A stretch of 64,000 bases of DNA from Tritrichomonas musculus (Eukaryota; Parabasalia; Tritrichomonadida; Tritrichomonadidae), in NCBI GenBank assembly GCA_039105265.1, contig JAPFFF010000004.1:3720001-3784000 (forward strand). The letters are read 5' to 3'. Below, piece by piece: positions 51,867-62,237 of this stretch. The first letter of the stretch is position 1. The number at the start of each line of letters is the position of its first letter. The position numbers were made by a program, and so were the translations under genes. The notes beneath the pieces are model-generated. The model was not told the origin of the DNA and did not search any database. It saw only the letters and a program-made list of their open reading frames with translations.

Positions 51867-52356
51867 TACCCAAACTATGATTTTTATTTGTTTTGCCTAT
51901 TTTGAAAGAATGAATGTGAATTATTAAAAATGAATGCTAAATTAATATTTCCCATGAGGTTTTCTTTTGATAAAGCATGTTTTAAATAATGAAACCAGAC
52001 TTTTTTTGAATACATATTTTTAATTAAATAAGATAGATAGACCAAATAAAAGCATTATACATATGCATATATATATTTTTATATAATTTTAAATATATTG
52101 CCTTTCTTAAAACTCTAAATTTCCCCAAAAAATAGATCATCATATTATTTAATTCGACAAAAATCGCATAAATCAGAGAATAATGATTTTTATATTTTTG
52201 TTTAATAACATATACCAAATATTTAAAATTATATTATATAATTTTTTTGCATAGCAGGTCAAGAATTTAATATATATCGATTTGTTTATAAACCAAATAT
52301 CATCACAAAAATGTTTGAATGACCTCATACAAATCGCCACACTATTTTGTATCTTA

Positions 52357-53195
52357 GAGGAGGGTCAACTAATTGAATGGGAAATTTTTTCTCATTGTTT
52401 GCCTTTTTTTGCGTTATGTAATTAATAAATTCTAAATTCTATTTTATTTATAAATAATATAAAAATAATTATATATAAATATTACTTTTATGATTTGATT
52501 AAGGGCAATCGATGAAAATTGGAGAATATAAATTTCAAATAATTCAAGATAGATCAAATGATGATTTGAAAGTATCCGCTAATATAATTAGAATAAACCA
52601 TGCGAGATTCAATATTTTTACAAAATGGCTGAGATATAACCAGTTTTTTGAAATAATTACTGATGCTATTAAATCAAACATTGCCACAAATTCAACACAC
52701 CAAATCATTCGAAAACAATATATTAGATATATATGCGTATAATAAATCTATTTATTCGACTAAATCTCAAATCCCAACTACCAATATTTTATTAGAGTCA
52801 TAATAAGTTACACTCGATCATTAGTTTTATGCATACCATCAAGCAAATATATAAGTTGATATAAAATACCGTATGAGTAATTATTTTTTATATCTATATA
52901 TATGATTAAATATGCAAGAATATTTCAAAAATATTAATATCCCATCAAGAAAAATTTGTAAATCTAATATACTAAAATTTGAAAAGAAAAAATTGAGAGA
53001 AAAAAATATTTGAATATGCATTCAAATTATACTAATATGGAATAAAACATTTTTATCTCAATAATATAAATAAATTATAGAGATATTTTAGATAGAAAAA
53101 CTATTATATATTATATTAAATATTATGTGTACTTATGAAAAATCCAAACCAATTATACTATGAGTTTTTGTGTTAAAAATAAGTTGACTCTCCTC
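52357..53195. mobile_element. Mutator-like MITE with 10-bp target duplication
   Basis: The ends GAGGAGGGTCAACT (52357-52370) and AGTTGACTCTCCTC (53182-53195) match at 13 of 14 positions. They are flanked by TTGTATCTTA (52347-52356 and 53196-53205), a perfect 10-bp duplication. A 9-11-bp duplication is typical of Mutator-like elements. The left duplication overlaps the target duplication of the hAT-like element next door. The 76-residue frame at 52512-52742 is unrecognised and probably non-functional. Confidence 0.85.
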
Positions 53196-53205
53196 TTGTA
53201 TCTTA

Positions 53206-53339
53206 TAAATATATTTTGATGATTAAAAATTGATGACCATTTATTGAATTATTTCAATGGCTTATGAACTTTTTAAATTAAAAAATATTCTAAGGTCAAT
53301 TTACCACCATTTGAAACCTTTTTATTAGCCAAATCATTT
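53206..53339. promoter_or_regulatory. Upstream region of the gp210 gene
   Basis: This short spacer ends in AAATCATTT directly before the ATG; the TCA is only 4 nt from the start codon, as in many trichomonad genes with very short leaders. The presence of the Mutator-like element's right end only about 140 bp upstream means the promoter is either very compact or lies partly in the element. Confidence 0.45.
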
Positions 53340-56300
53340 ATGCTATTTTTTTCCTTTTTTCTTTTCTTTGGAGCATCCGCTCAACTTAAAATCTCTCATT
53401 TAAATGCTCTTCTACAATTTAAGGATCCTAATAGCGCAAAAACACCTCATTTTACAATTTCTGCAGAAGGGAGTTGTTTCAATTGGACATCATTAAATTC
53501 AGACATTGTTAGAGTCATTCCAAATTATCAATCTGAAAAATGTTCAACTTCTGCACTTGTAGAAGTTGTTGCAAAAGGTCCAACTAGACGTACTACAGCA
53601 ATTCTTGCGGAAAGCAGTTTAGGATCTACTTTGAAATGTGATATTTTTGTTGATTCGGTTAAAAAAATATCAATCCTTACAACTACGCGTTCAATTTATT
53701 TAGAATCATCGCTTGAAACACTTTCTATTTTAGCATTTGATTCAGAAAATAATACTTTTACATCGCTTGAAGGAACTGAAATCGAATGGAAAATCGACAA
53801 AGGACATATTAGAACAATTTCAACAGATGAAGCCAAACTTTTTTTACCAAAAATTATGCCTAACAAAACGGCATCGCTAATTATACAAGGAACAAAAATT
53901 GGAGAAACATGGGCAGAAGCTACGTTAAATGGAATTCATCATGCTCATGTAGACCTTGTTGTTGTTAAAGCGCTCACCTTTTTACCATCTCCTATTATTA
54001 GAACTTTACCTTATCATCATATTCCATTCAAATTATGTTCTGCTAGAAGCAACAATTTCAAACAAAGCTTCAAAATTGATGGAACCCCAATTGGTGTTAC
54101 AGTTGGAAAAGATCATATCTCTCAAGTTGAATTTGATTCTTCCCATTGCATTTCTCAAATACAATTGCCGTCTAATTTGTATTCAATTAGTACATCTAAT
54201 GTTAAAACAATGACAGCGGATCAAAATGCTTATGCAACAACCCATGAAGTTGGTGAATCAACAATAACAGCAATGGATGCATCAATTAATGATAATATAG
54301 CATCAACTTTGGTTTATGTTATGTATCCATCGATTGTTGATCAGCCAGAACAATATATTGCTCTTGGTGATGATCCAATTTTTGATCCAATTTTAAAAGA
54401 TAAAGATGGCCGCCCACTCGACATATTTGAGCCAATACAATGGGAAATTATTGGTGAATGGAAAACAGTTGGAACCAAACATATCAAATTAAAATATCAT
54501 GATTTTTCATTTATTGCAATAGTTCATGTTTGCCCACCTTTAATAATGGATCCTCCTGAGGCAGTTTTGCCAGTCCATCACAATGGATATGTTGTTAAAC
54601 CAATAGGAGGATCGGGTTATTACGAGTTTTCAGTTGATGATCAAATGATTTTATCTTATTCAGGATCCAGCTACAAAATCTCAACAAGTAGGGAAGGCAG
54701 AACCAAAATACGCGTTCAAGATAAGAAAATTAGGAAATATCATAACTATTCTGAAATATTAGTTAGCAAAGTAGCATACATAGATATACAAATTGAAAGA
54801 AGAGAATTAATTAATGATTATTTCCAACCAAAGTGCGATATATATGCAATTGAAAATAAACGTTTTTCAGTTGAAATTACTTATAAAACGATTTCAACAA
54901 AACCAGATGTTGTTTCTGCTCAAATGAAAGCACAGAACCCCGGTTTCTCTCAGATATACTGTGAAGCTGGTCCTGAAGGTACTCAATCAGCTAAAGTAAC
55001 AGTAAGTGCAGCTGACTATCTCAGGGCTGAAGTTAAAGGACGTGGCTCACCAAACTCAATTATCCCTTTAACTGTTGCTGGTGGTGTTCTTCAATGGCCT
55101 GAAAGTCAACCTCCAACAATCGAAGTAACATGCTCAAATGCAAAAGTAACAAACTTTCATTACAACCATTTTTCTGTAGATCGGGAATATAAAGGTTATT
55201 GTACAGCAATAATGCAGAATAAGAAGACTGATATGAACCCATATCCTTTAAAGGTTACCTCAGATTTTTGGCTTAACGTGTCTTATGTTGACCATTTTGA
55301 TCTTTATGTAACTGATGAAAAGGCCTCGGATAATGTTCAATGTAATGCGCCACTTCGGAGATTATCATACTTTGATGTTTTTAACGATACTTTCAAAAAT
55401 CACATTAAAGCTTATCGTATTGTATCAGGTCATTTACATAAACTTTTTGTCTTTCCACGCGATATTCAAGGATACATCATCAATTATTATTCTGCTGTTC
55501 CATTTGATCTTCGAAGCTCAATTGGCGAACAGCTGAGACCAATAGATAATCATGGTCGCCAAGGTGAAACAGTTTTTCACTATATACCTTCAATGACTAC
55601 AGATCTTTCGATTACTTCTCCAGATTTAAATCCCTCTGTTACATCACTTATTGAAATAAAGCCAATAAGAGTACCACAAACACGAACTGTTTACTATAAG
55701 CCTAACTATCCTTATACATTTCCAATCGAGGAAGGATCAGGGTATTATAAAACACTCACTCAAAACGCACAATTTGTTTCAGGAAACCTTCAAGTTACTC
55801 CGCAACGTCCTGGTACTCAGCTTGTTTCTGTTATAGATTCTTGTACAGATCAATCAACACAATATTTTAATCTAAATGCTCTTTCAGTTGAAAATCTTCA
55901 AATTGTTGCACCTCCTGTTGTTTTTGTAAATACAGAATTTGATGCTCAAGTCAAAGCATATGGACAAAAATTAATTCTTATCCCTGAAGATCTCCTTCCT
56001 GAAGCAGGTATTACGCTAAAACCAGATTGGTCTCGACAGGTGAAACTTGACACATGGCGATTAAAGCCTACACACATAGGCAAGCTATATTTAACTGCTT
56101 CATCAGAAAATGATGTTACCACAACAACAACAGTTGACGTTATTGATGCACTTCTCATTCAACCTCAATATATTGAACTCTTGCCAGGTGATCGAGAACT
56201 TATTTCAATCATCACAGGTCCAAAAGATATAATCTTTGAATTTGAACCAAACGCAGAATTAATAGCTAAAGTGGTCAGAGCTAATGATGATCGTTATGCT

Positions 56301-58130
56301 GTTGTTGGACTTACGCCAGGCAACATTACCATCAATGCTTACATAAAGAATCACGAATTAATGCAAGAGGCAAAGCCGTTTCCGATATACGTTCGCGTTT
56401 TGAGGCCAATTTCATTAGTTTTTGATCCATCAACGAGGCAACCCATCCAAACAGGGTATATTGGTCTTCGTCTTCTTGTATTAACCGATGCAGGGTATCG
56501 AATTCCTAAGCGTGCTAAATGGGATTGGCAGCCACAAACACAAACATCTATGAGTTATAGTTATGTTCAAATTAATAGTTCTTATGCATTCATTAATCTT
56601 TCATCACCATCTGTTCCTCTTCCAAATTCGCAAGTGCAAGATGTCATTGTAAGTGTTGAAGCATACAATAGCTTAAGGGCAGAATATTTAACGCCAATTG
56701 AGCCTAAACTTATTATAACAACTCCTCAACTTATTATTCTTCCACCTCATTGTACTTTCCAAATTACGATCTTTGACTATGGTGACAGCAATATGATGCA
56801 AAGTTGTACTTTTAAACCAGAAAATGAGACAGTTGTTACCTGTGAGGGAGGTTTAATTCGAAGCTATTCTGATGAAGGTGAAACAACAATTAACGTCTTT
56901 TTCGGACATCAAAAAGTGGCGGTAACAGTCAGAGTATCCAAGCCAGCTTTCTTCCATATTCATCAAATTACTTCATCTGATATTCGTTTAATGTTACTCG
57001 ATCCTTATGGCCTTATCTATTCTTCAGTTAATGGTGTTAAATTTACTCTAACGGGGCCTGGCGGTTTTACAGCATCTGAAATGAATTCCAGAGGATATTG
57101 CCGTGTTCAATTCCCTTCTGAAGATTTAATTAAACTTGATGCTATTGCTTCAAATTCTGAATTTTCACTTGAAACGTCAGCTCAAATATCAGTGAAACAG
57201 CGAATTATACCGTCAAATGTAGTACTTATGAAGGGTGCTACTATGAACTTCCAATGCACATCTCTTACTCCGCAATGGTCATCTTCAGATGCATCTGTTC
57301 TTTCAATTTCTTCAGATGGTTCAGTGTATGCTAATAGAGCAGGTTCTATCAAAATTTCATGTGGGCCAAATATATATTCAAAAGTAACAGTTACTGAAAT
57401 GGTTTCTATTGAATTAGTTAATCAGCCAAATGATGAATTTCAGATTTATCCAATTTATTCTCCACCACTTGCTCCTCCTTCTGGTAATAGTGATGAAGAA
57501 TTTCAATTCAAAGAACCAACAGATCTTACATTTGATTGCATCTTCGAAGAGACTTCCTGTGCATCAGTATATTTCAAGAGAAATGAAACTGGATACTTCT
57601 GTGTATTAAAGCGATTTGAGAATGACGATCCAAATGCAAAAGATAAGTATCTCAAGTGTCCTCCTAAATCGAAATTGAGGGCTGTTGTCTCATCCGAATC
57701 TAGTAACTTAAAACTTACATCAGAAGCGCCAATTACATATATTGGAAATATCGACTTTGGCGTTCCTAACGAGATGAAATTTACCGTTTCTGATACAAAG
57801 AGGAAAGTAGAAGTTCCAGTGAAGCTTCATTATACTGAAGTTGATGTTCAATCACCAAAGAATATTGATGTTGAATGGCTTCCAAATGACGTTGGTATCG
57901 TTATTCGTGTTGATGAAACATTTAGAACTCAAGGAACCGTCATTCTTGAACATAAGGAATCAGGTGAAAAAGTTACAATTGATATTGTTCAAGAATCTTC
58001 ACCAAATGAAGAAAAGTCTCTTTATCACAAGAGAGAGTTCAAGTTAAGTAAGGAAATTTTATTCGTTCTTGCTTTAATAGCTATGTTCTTGAGCATTTTA
58101 TTCATCATTATTCTTCTTACTTCTGATTAA
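53340..58130 (+). CDS. NUP210: Pore-membrane nucleoporin gp210 (NUP210/POM210)
   Basis: This 1,596-residue secreted-topology protein starts with a signal peptide (MLFFSFFLFFGASAQ, cleaved about residue 15). It is followed by a long row of Ig-like/BID2-type domains, recognisable by repeated phrases such as VGESTITAMD, GLTPGNITINA and SISSDGSVYANRAGSIKISC. It ends with a single membrane span (EILFVLALIAMFLSILFIII, about 1571-1592) and a tiny cytosolic tail. This is the layout of gp210, the lumenal ring of the nuclear pore, anchored in the pore membrane with almost all its mass in the perinuclear space. Animal gp210 is about 1,900 residues with a longer tail, so this is a short version. The Ig-like domains also occur in other proteins, but full length, order and tail support gp210. 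Confidence 0.87.
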   Translation: MLFFSFFLFFGASAQLKISHLNALLQFKDPNSAKTPHFTISAEGSCFNWTSLNSDIVRVIPNYQSEKCSTSALVEVVAKGPTRRTTAILAESSLGSTLKCDIFVDSVKKISILTTTRSIYLESSLETLSILAFDSENNTFTSLEGTEIEWKIDKGHIRTISTDEAKLFLPKIMPNKTASLIIQGTKIGETWAEATLNGIHHAHVDLVVVKALTFLPSPIIRTLPYHHIPFKLCSARSNNFKQSFKIDGTPIGVTVGKDHISQVEFDSSHCISQIQLPSNLYSISTSNVKTMTADQNAYATTHEVGESTITAMDASINDNIASTLVYVMYPSIVDQPEQYIALGDDPIFDPILKDKDGRPLDIFEPIQWEIIGEWKTVGTKHIKLKYHDFSFIAIVHVCPPLIMDPPEAVLPVHHNGYVVKPIGGSGYYEFSVDDQMILSYSGSSYKISTSREGRTKIRVQDKKIRKYHNYSEILVSKVAYIDIQIERRELINDYFQPKCDIYAIENKRFSVEITYKTISTKPDVVSAQMKAQNPGFSQIYCEAGPEGTQSAKVTVSAADYLRAEVKGRGSPNSIIPLTVAGGVLQWPESQPPTIEVTCSNAKVTNFHYNHFSVDREYKGYCTAIMQNKKTDMNPYPLKVTSDFWLNVSYVDHFDLYVTDEKASDNVQCNAPLRRLSYFDVFNDTFKNHIKAYRIVSGHLHKLFVFPRDIQGYIINYYSAVPFDLRSSIGEQLRPIDNHGRQGETVFHYIPSMTTDLSITSPDLNPSVTSLIEIKPIRVPQTRTVYYKPNYPYTFPIEEGSGYYKTLTQNAQFVSGNLQVTPQRPGTQLVSVIDSCTDQSTQYFNLNALSVENLQIVAPPVVFVNTEFDAQVKAYGQKLILIPEDLLPEAGITLKPDWSRQVKLDTWRLKPTHIGKLYLTASSENDVTTTTTVDVIDALLIQPQYIELLPGDRELISIITGPKDIIFEFEPNAELIAKVVRANDDRYAVVGLTPGNITINAYIKNHELMQEAKPFPIYVRVLRPISLVFDPSTRQPIQTGYIGLRLLVLTDAGYRIPKRAKWDWQPQTQTSMSYSYVQINSSYAFINLSSPSVPLPNSQVQDVIVSVEAYNSLRAEYLTPIEPKLIITTPQLIILPPHCTFQITIFDYGDSNMMQSCTFKPENETVVTCEGGLIRSYSDEGETTINVFFGHQKVAVTVRVSKPAFFHIHQITSSDIRLMLLDPYGLIYSSVNGVKFTLTGPGGFTASEMNSRGYCRVQFPSEDLIKLDAIASNSEFSLETSAQISVKQRIIPSNVVLMKGATMNFQCTSLTPQWSSSDASVLSISSDGSVYANRAGSIKISCGPNIYSKVTVTEMVSIELVNQPNDEFQIYPIYSPPLAPPSGNSDEEFQFKEPTDLTFDCIFEETSCASVYFKRNETGYFCVLKRFENDDPNAKDKYLKCPPKSKLRAVVSSESSNLKLTSEAPITYIGNIDFGVPNEMKFTVSDTKRKVEVPVKLHYTEVDVQSPKNIDVEWLPNDVGIVIRVDETFRTQGTVILEHKESGEKVTIDIVQESSPNEEKSLYHKREFKLSKEILFVLALIAMFLSILFIIILLTSD

Positions 58131-58574
58131 TTTTATTTTTATATGTGGTGTTGAATTATACTGCATTGATAATATTTTTTGTTATTTTTTTGATCCTTTC
58201 ACATTATTGATTGAAAGAAAGAGTAATGGGGAAATGATTAGAATTTAATTTTTTTCTCTCTCTTTCTATCCAATAATAATTATTATATTGATTTTTTTTT
58301 TTTATATAAATTTGAATATTATATTAATTTCGAGTGTCTTGTTTTCTATTTATTTCAATTTATTTTTTCTTCAATACAGTTCTACAAGTGACTATTCTCA
58401 TTCATCTTTATCAATTTCATAAGTTATATCAATTGAAAATGATGATATTTAAAGTCTCAATTTTTAACATTTAAATGATAAATCACCATATGGTATCGCT
58501 TTATACAATATAAATGTTGATAAATGTTGGTCTTTTGTTAAAGAAAAATCCCCTTTCAATGATTTACAAAAAAG

Positions 58575-58691
58575 GCATGTATTGCTGCTTTGGCTCTTGA
58601 CATTCCAGTTGATTTCGTATACATTGAAAGTATTGATACTGCTTATAATGCAGATGCCAGTGCTACTGGTTCTAGCATCACAGATGACATC
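58575..58691 (+). pseudogene. Possible xanthine dehydrogenase/aldehyde oxidase-type fragment
   Basis: A 39-codon open stretch reads ACIAALALDIPVDFVYIESI and then DTAYNADASATGSSITDD. The pattern (A-x-x-A-L-x-I-P, ES-x-DT, N-x-x-x-x-A, then D-D) recalls the molybdenum-domain block of xanthine dehydrogenases. The similarity is short and judged by eye. Frames before and after are closed, so it would be a relic. An alternative is unrelated coding debris. Confidence 0.25.
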
Positions 58692-58960
58692 TGAAGAAAC
58701 TCTTTACATGAAAAATAAAAATAATGAATTCAATCAATTCCACCTGGAAATCTTTTGTAGTAATTGATGCAATTGAAGTTGGAAGAATAGATCATTAAGA
58801 ATTCTTTGAAGGAAAAAGTGGATTAGATCTTTACAAATTCCATTGATTCTTGATAAAATTTTACACACTCTGAATGCTAAAAAGTTGTTCATTTTCAGAT
58901 CAAATTTATGTAAATAAAAATCGCTTTTATCCTATAATTAATATATTTCCTTGTGGATTT

Positions 58961-59192
58961 ATCAATAGTTATGTTCTTGGGTATTTTATTCATAATTTTT
59001 TTTTTTTGCTCATAATTTATTTTATATGTGGTGTTGAATTATATTACATTGATTATTTTTTGTATCATTCTTAATTGAAAGAAAGAGCAATGGGGAAAAT
59101 GATTGGATTTTAATTTTTTTCTCTCCTTCTGTCCAATAATATGTATAATATTGATTTTTTTATAAATTTGAATATTATATTAATTTAGTGTG
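58961..59192. repeat. Decayed duplicate of the gp210 3' end and flank
   Basis: ATGTTCTTGGGTATTTTATT (58971) matches the membrane-span codons of gp210 (58084), and TATGTGGTGTTGAATTATA follows in both. The similarity continues about 170 bp into the flank (AATGGGGAAA, then TTTTTTTCTCTC). The copy has lost the coding frame. Confidence 0.85.
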
Positions 59193-59321
59193 TTAAAGTT
59201 TTTATCATTTAAGAGCTTAAATAAAGAAATGAAAGTAAAAAGGCTTGTAATATTTTAAATATAAGTTTTTCTTATGGGTTTAGATCTATATTCATGAAAA
59301 AATAACAATCTAAGAATATAA

Positions 59322-61478
59322 TTACGAAAAGAATTCTTGAAGAGTTTGCCTATTGTTGCCTGTTTGTTGAAATGCATCAATAACAATTTCAAGAGGCATT
59401 GAATGAGTCTGAGCAAATTCATTCAAAAAGGCCATATCATCATTAGAAATATCTCTCCTATTTAATCGATCATTGGATCTTTTTTCTCGTTTAGTACTTG
59501 CCTTTTTCTTTGAAGATGAAAGTTGAGGAGGCGGTGGATATTTATTTTTTGATTGACTAATATATGGTTGAGGTGGAGATGGTGGCTGAGAAGGAGGAGG
59601 TGGTGGTGGTGGGAGATTATCATTTTCTTGTCCATCAGTTTTCTTTATTTTTTCTTTATCTAAAATTAGTTCAGAGCTTTTTTCAATCTGAATTTGGTCA
59701 GATTTCCTTTTTTCGATACGAATTGATTCAAACTTGACTTTTGTTTTTTTATGACGCTTATGTCGCTCACTTGGAGTTTCCTCTTTTATATCTTGTCCTT
59801 GATCCTGTAAATCTGTTTCTGAATCAAATAAAAAAGAGTATGATAAATCAAGTTTTGTATCATTTCTTGTTTGATTTTTGGGAGGAGAACTCTTTTTGCT
59901 CTTTATTTCTATATGAACTTGTTTTCCTTTATTTGGGTTTAGATCACTTTGCTTATGCTTATTTTGATGAGAATAATTTGGTCTTGTAAATGTTGGGCTT
60001 ATTAAATCAAATTCAATATCGTCATCGTCATAATTATCTTCAAATCTGTTAACCAGTTCCATTACTTCGGAACTGATCCTTCGTCTCCTATTTCCGTCGT
60101 ATTCTGCTTTACTTCTTTCATACATCATCAAAAGTCTAATGGGATCAATTGGTCCATCATCTCCTGACATATTAAAAAAGTCATCATCATCTTCCTCCTC
60201 TAAACTAATTTCATCATTTGAACTTTTAGATTTAATAATATCTCCCCTTTTTCTATCTTTTTTATGATCTTTTTTCTCTTCTTGTTCATGATCTTCTTCT
60301 TCTTCAAATAAATCATTTTCCATCATTTTCCTTTGGCGAATTGCTGTAATAAGATGATTAGCAATAGGGTTTGTTCGACCACCGCGTGAATCCATAAGTA
60401 GAATTCTGAGAATATTAATGAGGACTCGATTGTCAACTCCATCTCTTGATGGGCGGAGATCGCTTATAATCATTGGTAAAAGTCTATAAAATGGACGCAA
60501 AAATGAAGGGGGAAGACCATGCCTTGATAAAAAAAAGTCTGAAGGTGAAAATGGTCGCGGGCTAAAATCTTCATCATCATCTGATAAATTGGAATCATTA
60601 TTTGCACGTCTTAATCTACGTTCACGCATTCGTCTTTCAAAAAGTATATGTTCTCTCATTTCGATAAAATTAAAGCCATCATCATCATAAGGAATGTATC
60701 CGGAATCAAAGCGACTAAAAAGACCACGATGAGATTTGTTCATTCCAACAATATATTCAGACGCCCTTTCAACATCATAACGGCATGCTCGAAGTGCTTC
60801 TTTACAATCTTCTGGATCGAATCCCATTTGGTGCAATTGCGCAATTTTATAATCTAAGTCTCGAGGGGTTGAATTTATTGTTCTATTATAATCTTTGAAT
60901 AGTGAATGATTAGATGAATATGGAGCATATTTTTTGGATGAGCTTGATGATGCTTCAAATCTATTTTCGTTAATCAAATGAATAAAAGAATCTGAAAGAT
61001 CATGTTTTAATTTTAATCTCTTCTTATCGCCATTATCGCTGTTTAAGTTTTTTATAGCATTTTGGTGGCGTAAAAAATAGCTATGATATCGGCTTGGCGG
61101 AACTTCGGTAAATCTTGAGGAATTCTTACCAATGCGTGGCGGAGGAGAAAAATTTTGATTTTCGTCTGAATTTATATTATCTTCATCATTTATACTTGAC
61201 TTTTTAAAATGAATGGCAGGATTTTCTAGTTTTTCGTCTAGACATGTTAATGACATATCTGGGAAAATAATAAAAGTAGCAGTGCCTTTTTCAACAATTT
61301 TACTTAATTCGGAACTATCACTGCAAAAAAGTGAATTTTGTTTAGTTATAAATCTAATTGAAGATTGAGGAATATTTAGTTTTTCTGATAAGTACTGTGC
61401 AGCATTTGAAACACGATCATCATTAGAAAAATTACCTTGTATAGTTAAACCAGAAACATTGCGAAATAAAATCATCAT
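59322..61478 (-). CDS. Ubiquitin-like/UBA shuttle-type protein, long form
   Basis: This 718-residue protein starts with a ubiquitin-like fold (residues 1-75; LFRNVSGLTIQGNFSNDD, then SIRFITKQNSLFCSDS) and carries a UBA domain at about 215-250 (YKIAQLHQMGFDPEDCKEAL). Long acidic and basic low-complexity stretches follow, then a polyproline run (PPPPPPPSQPPSPPQP, about 635). A second UBA/CUE-like helix bundle closes the protein (EIVIDAFQQTGNNRQTLQEF). UBL-UBA proteins such as Rad23 and Dsk2 bring ubiquitylated proteins to the proteasome, and this layout supports such a role. The middle is unlike both, and there is no XPC-binding or STI1 domain that I can see. It is the tandem partner of the gene at 62238. 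Two adjacent ATGs (61476-61478 and 61473-61475) both could start it. Confidence 0.75.
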   Translation of the reverse strand: MMILFRNVSGLTIQGNFSNDDRVSNAAQYLSEKLNIPQSSIRFITKQNSLFCSDSSELSKIVEKGTATFIIFPDMSLTCLDEKLENPAIHFKKSSINDEDNINSDENQNFSPPPRIGKNSSRFTEVPPSRYHSYFLRHQNAIKNLNSDNGDKKRLKLKHDLSDSFIHLINENRFEASSSSSKKYAPYSSNHSLFKDYNRTINSTPRDLDYKIAQLHQMGFDPEDCKEALRACRYDVERASEYIVGMNKSHRGLFSRFDSGYIPYDDDGFNFIEMREHILFERRMRERRLRRANNDSNLSDDDEDFSPRPFSPSDFFLSRHGLPPSFLRPFYRLLPMIISDLRPSRDGVDNRVLINILRILLMDSRGGRTNPIANHLITAIRQRKMMENDLFEEEEDHEQEEKKDHKKDRKRGDIIKSKSSNDEISLEEEDDDDFFNMSGDDGPIDPIRLLMMYERSKAEYDGNRRRRISSEVMELVNRFEDNYDDDDIEFDLISPTFTRPNYSHQNKHKQSDLNPNKGKQVHIEIKSKKSSPPKNQTRNDTKLDLSYSFLFDSETDLQDQGQDIKEETPSERHKRHKKTKVKFESIRIEKRKSDQIQIEKSSELILDKEKIKKTDGQENDNLPPPPPPPSQPPSPPQPYISQSKNKYPPPPQLSSSKKKASTKREKRSNDRLNRRDISNDDMAFLNEFAQTHSMPLEIVIDAFQQTGNNRQTLQEFFS

Positions 61479-62237
61479 TTTTATAATAAAATTTTATAAA
61501 AAATTTGGCATAAAAATTTTTGAGCCTCTATTTGATTTAGACTAAATTTTTCAAATTAGTCAATTTTGTATTTTCTTTTTATAAAAATATGACACATTTT
61601 TATTAGATTGATATATCAGTATATTATTAATTTAAATACAAGCTTATAAAGTTACTTCATTTCATCAGTATCAGAAAAATAAGAGACAAAATAATGCTCG
61701 TTTAAAATAAAAAAAAAAAAAAAAAATCAATTTAAAATGAACGAAATAACGTATATAATTTTTTTTTCAATTTTTCACAAAAAAATTTTTTTATTGAAAA
61801 CTGAAACTTTAAAATTTTTATAATATCCTAATCTATTTGATTATTAATTGCAGAAAATCATTCTATTTCATAGTGAAATAAAATTTCCTAAATAAAACTG
61901 TGATAATTTTATTAAAATATTATTAATATTGGATTAGAATAATTATTATCATAATCATTATGTTGTAAAAATGAAAGGAAATTAAAGTTTGAATTAGTAT
62001 CAATAAAGTAATGATTTAAAATATAAATTTTCTTAAAAAGAAAATATCAAATAGGAATATAAATGATATTTAATGATTTAATATACCGTTTAATATGCTC
62101 ATTTGATAAAATATTATATTTCATTTGTTTAACAAAGTTAGCTTTTTCCCAGTTTCTTTATGCTTTTGCCAAAATTTTATATATTAAAATTTTAGCATTA
62201 ATTGAGCAATATGAAAAACCATCATAGTAATTTATTT
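61479..62237. other. Intergenic spacer between the UBL-UBA paralogues
   Basis: This AT-rich spacer holds an A-tract near 61709-61727 and GAAATAACGTATA near 61743. There is no gene and no paired repeat. Confidence 0.5.

Larger units (their letters stand above)
49605..52344. mobile_element. hAT-like element, 2.7 kb including a nested insert
   Basis: The ends TAGTGTGGCGATTTG (49605-49619) and its perfect reverse complement (52330-52344) are flanked by TTTTGTAT (49597-49604 and 52345-52352), an 8-bp duplication. TAGTG-type ends with 8-bp duplications are characteristic of hAT transposons. The element was later split by the TA-inserted element at 49830-51231. Its remaining sequence of about 1.3 kb includes a minus-strand frame with a possible zinc finger (51552-51866) but no recognisable transposase core. 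Confidence 0.88.
58131..59321. other. Spacer with a decayed copy of the gp210 3' end and a gene relic
   Basis: The sequence from 58961 to about 59192 is a diverged copy of 58074-58340 (end of gp210 plus its 3' flank). Between them, at 58441-58960, lie short coding relics, one with slight similarity to xanthine dehydrogenase (58575-58691). No intact gene is present. Confidence 0.7.

Noticed and set aside
52512-52742. A 76-residue plus-strand frame
   Set aside because: It is inside the Mutator-like MITE with no recognisable domain; probably chance or debris.
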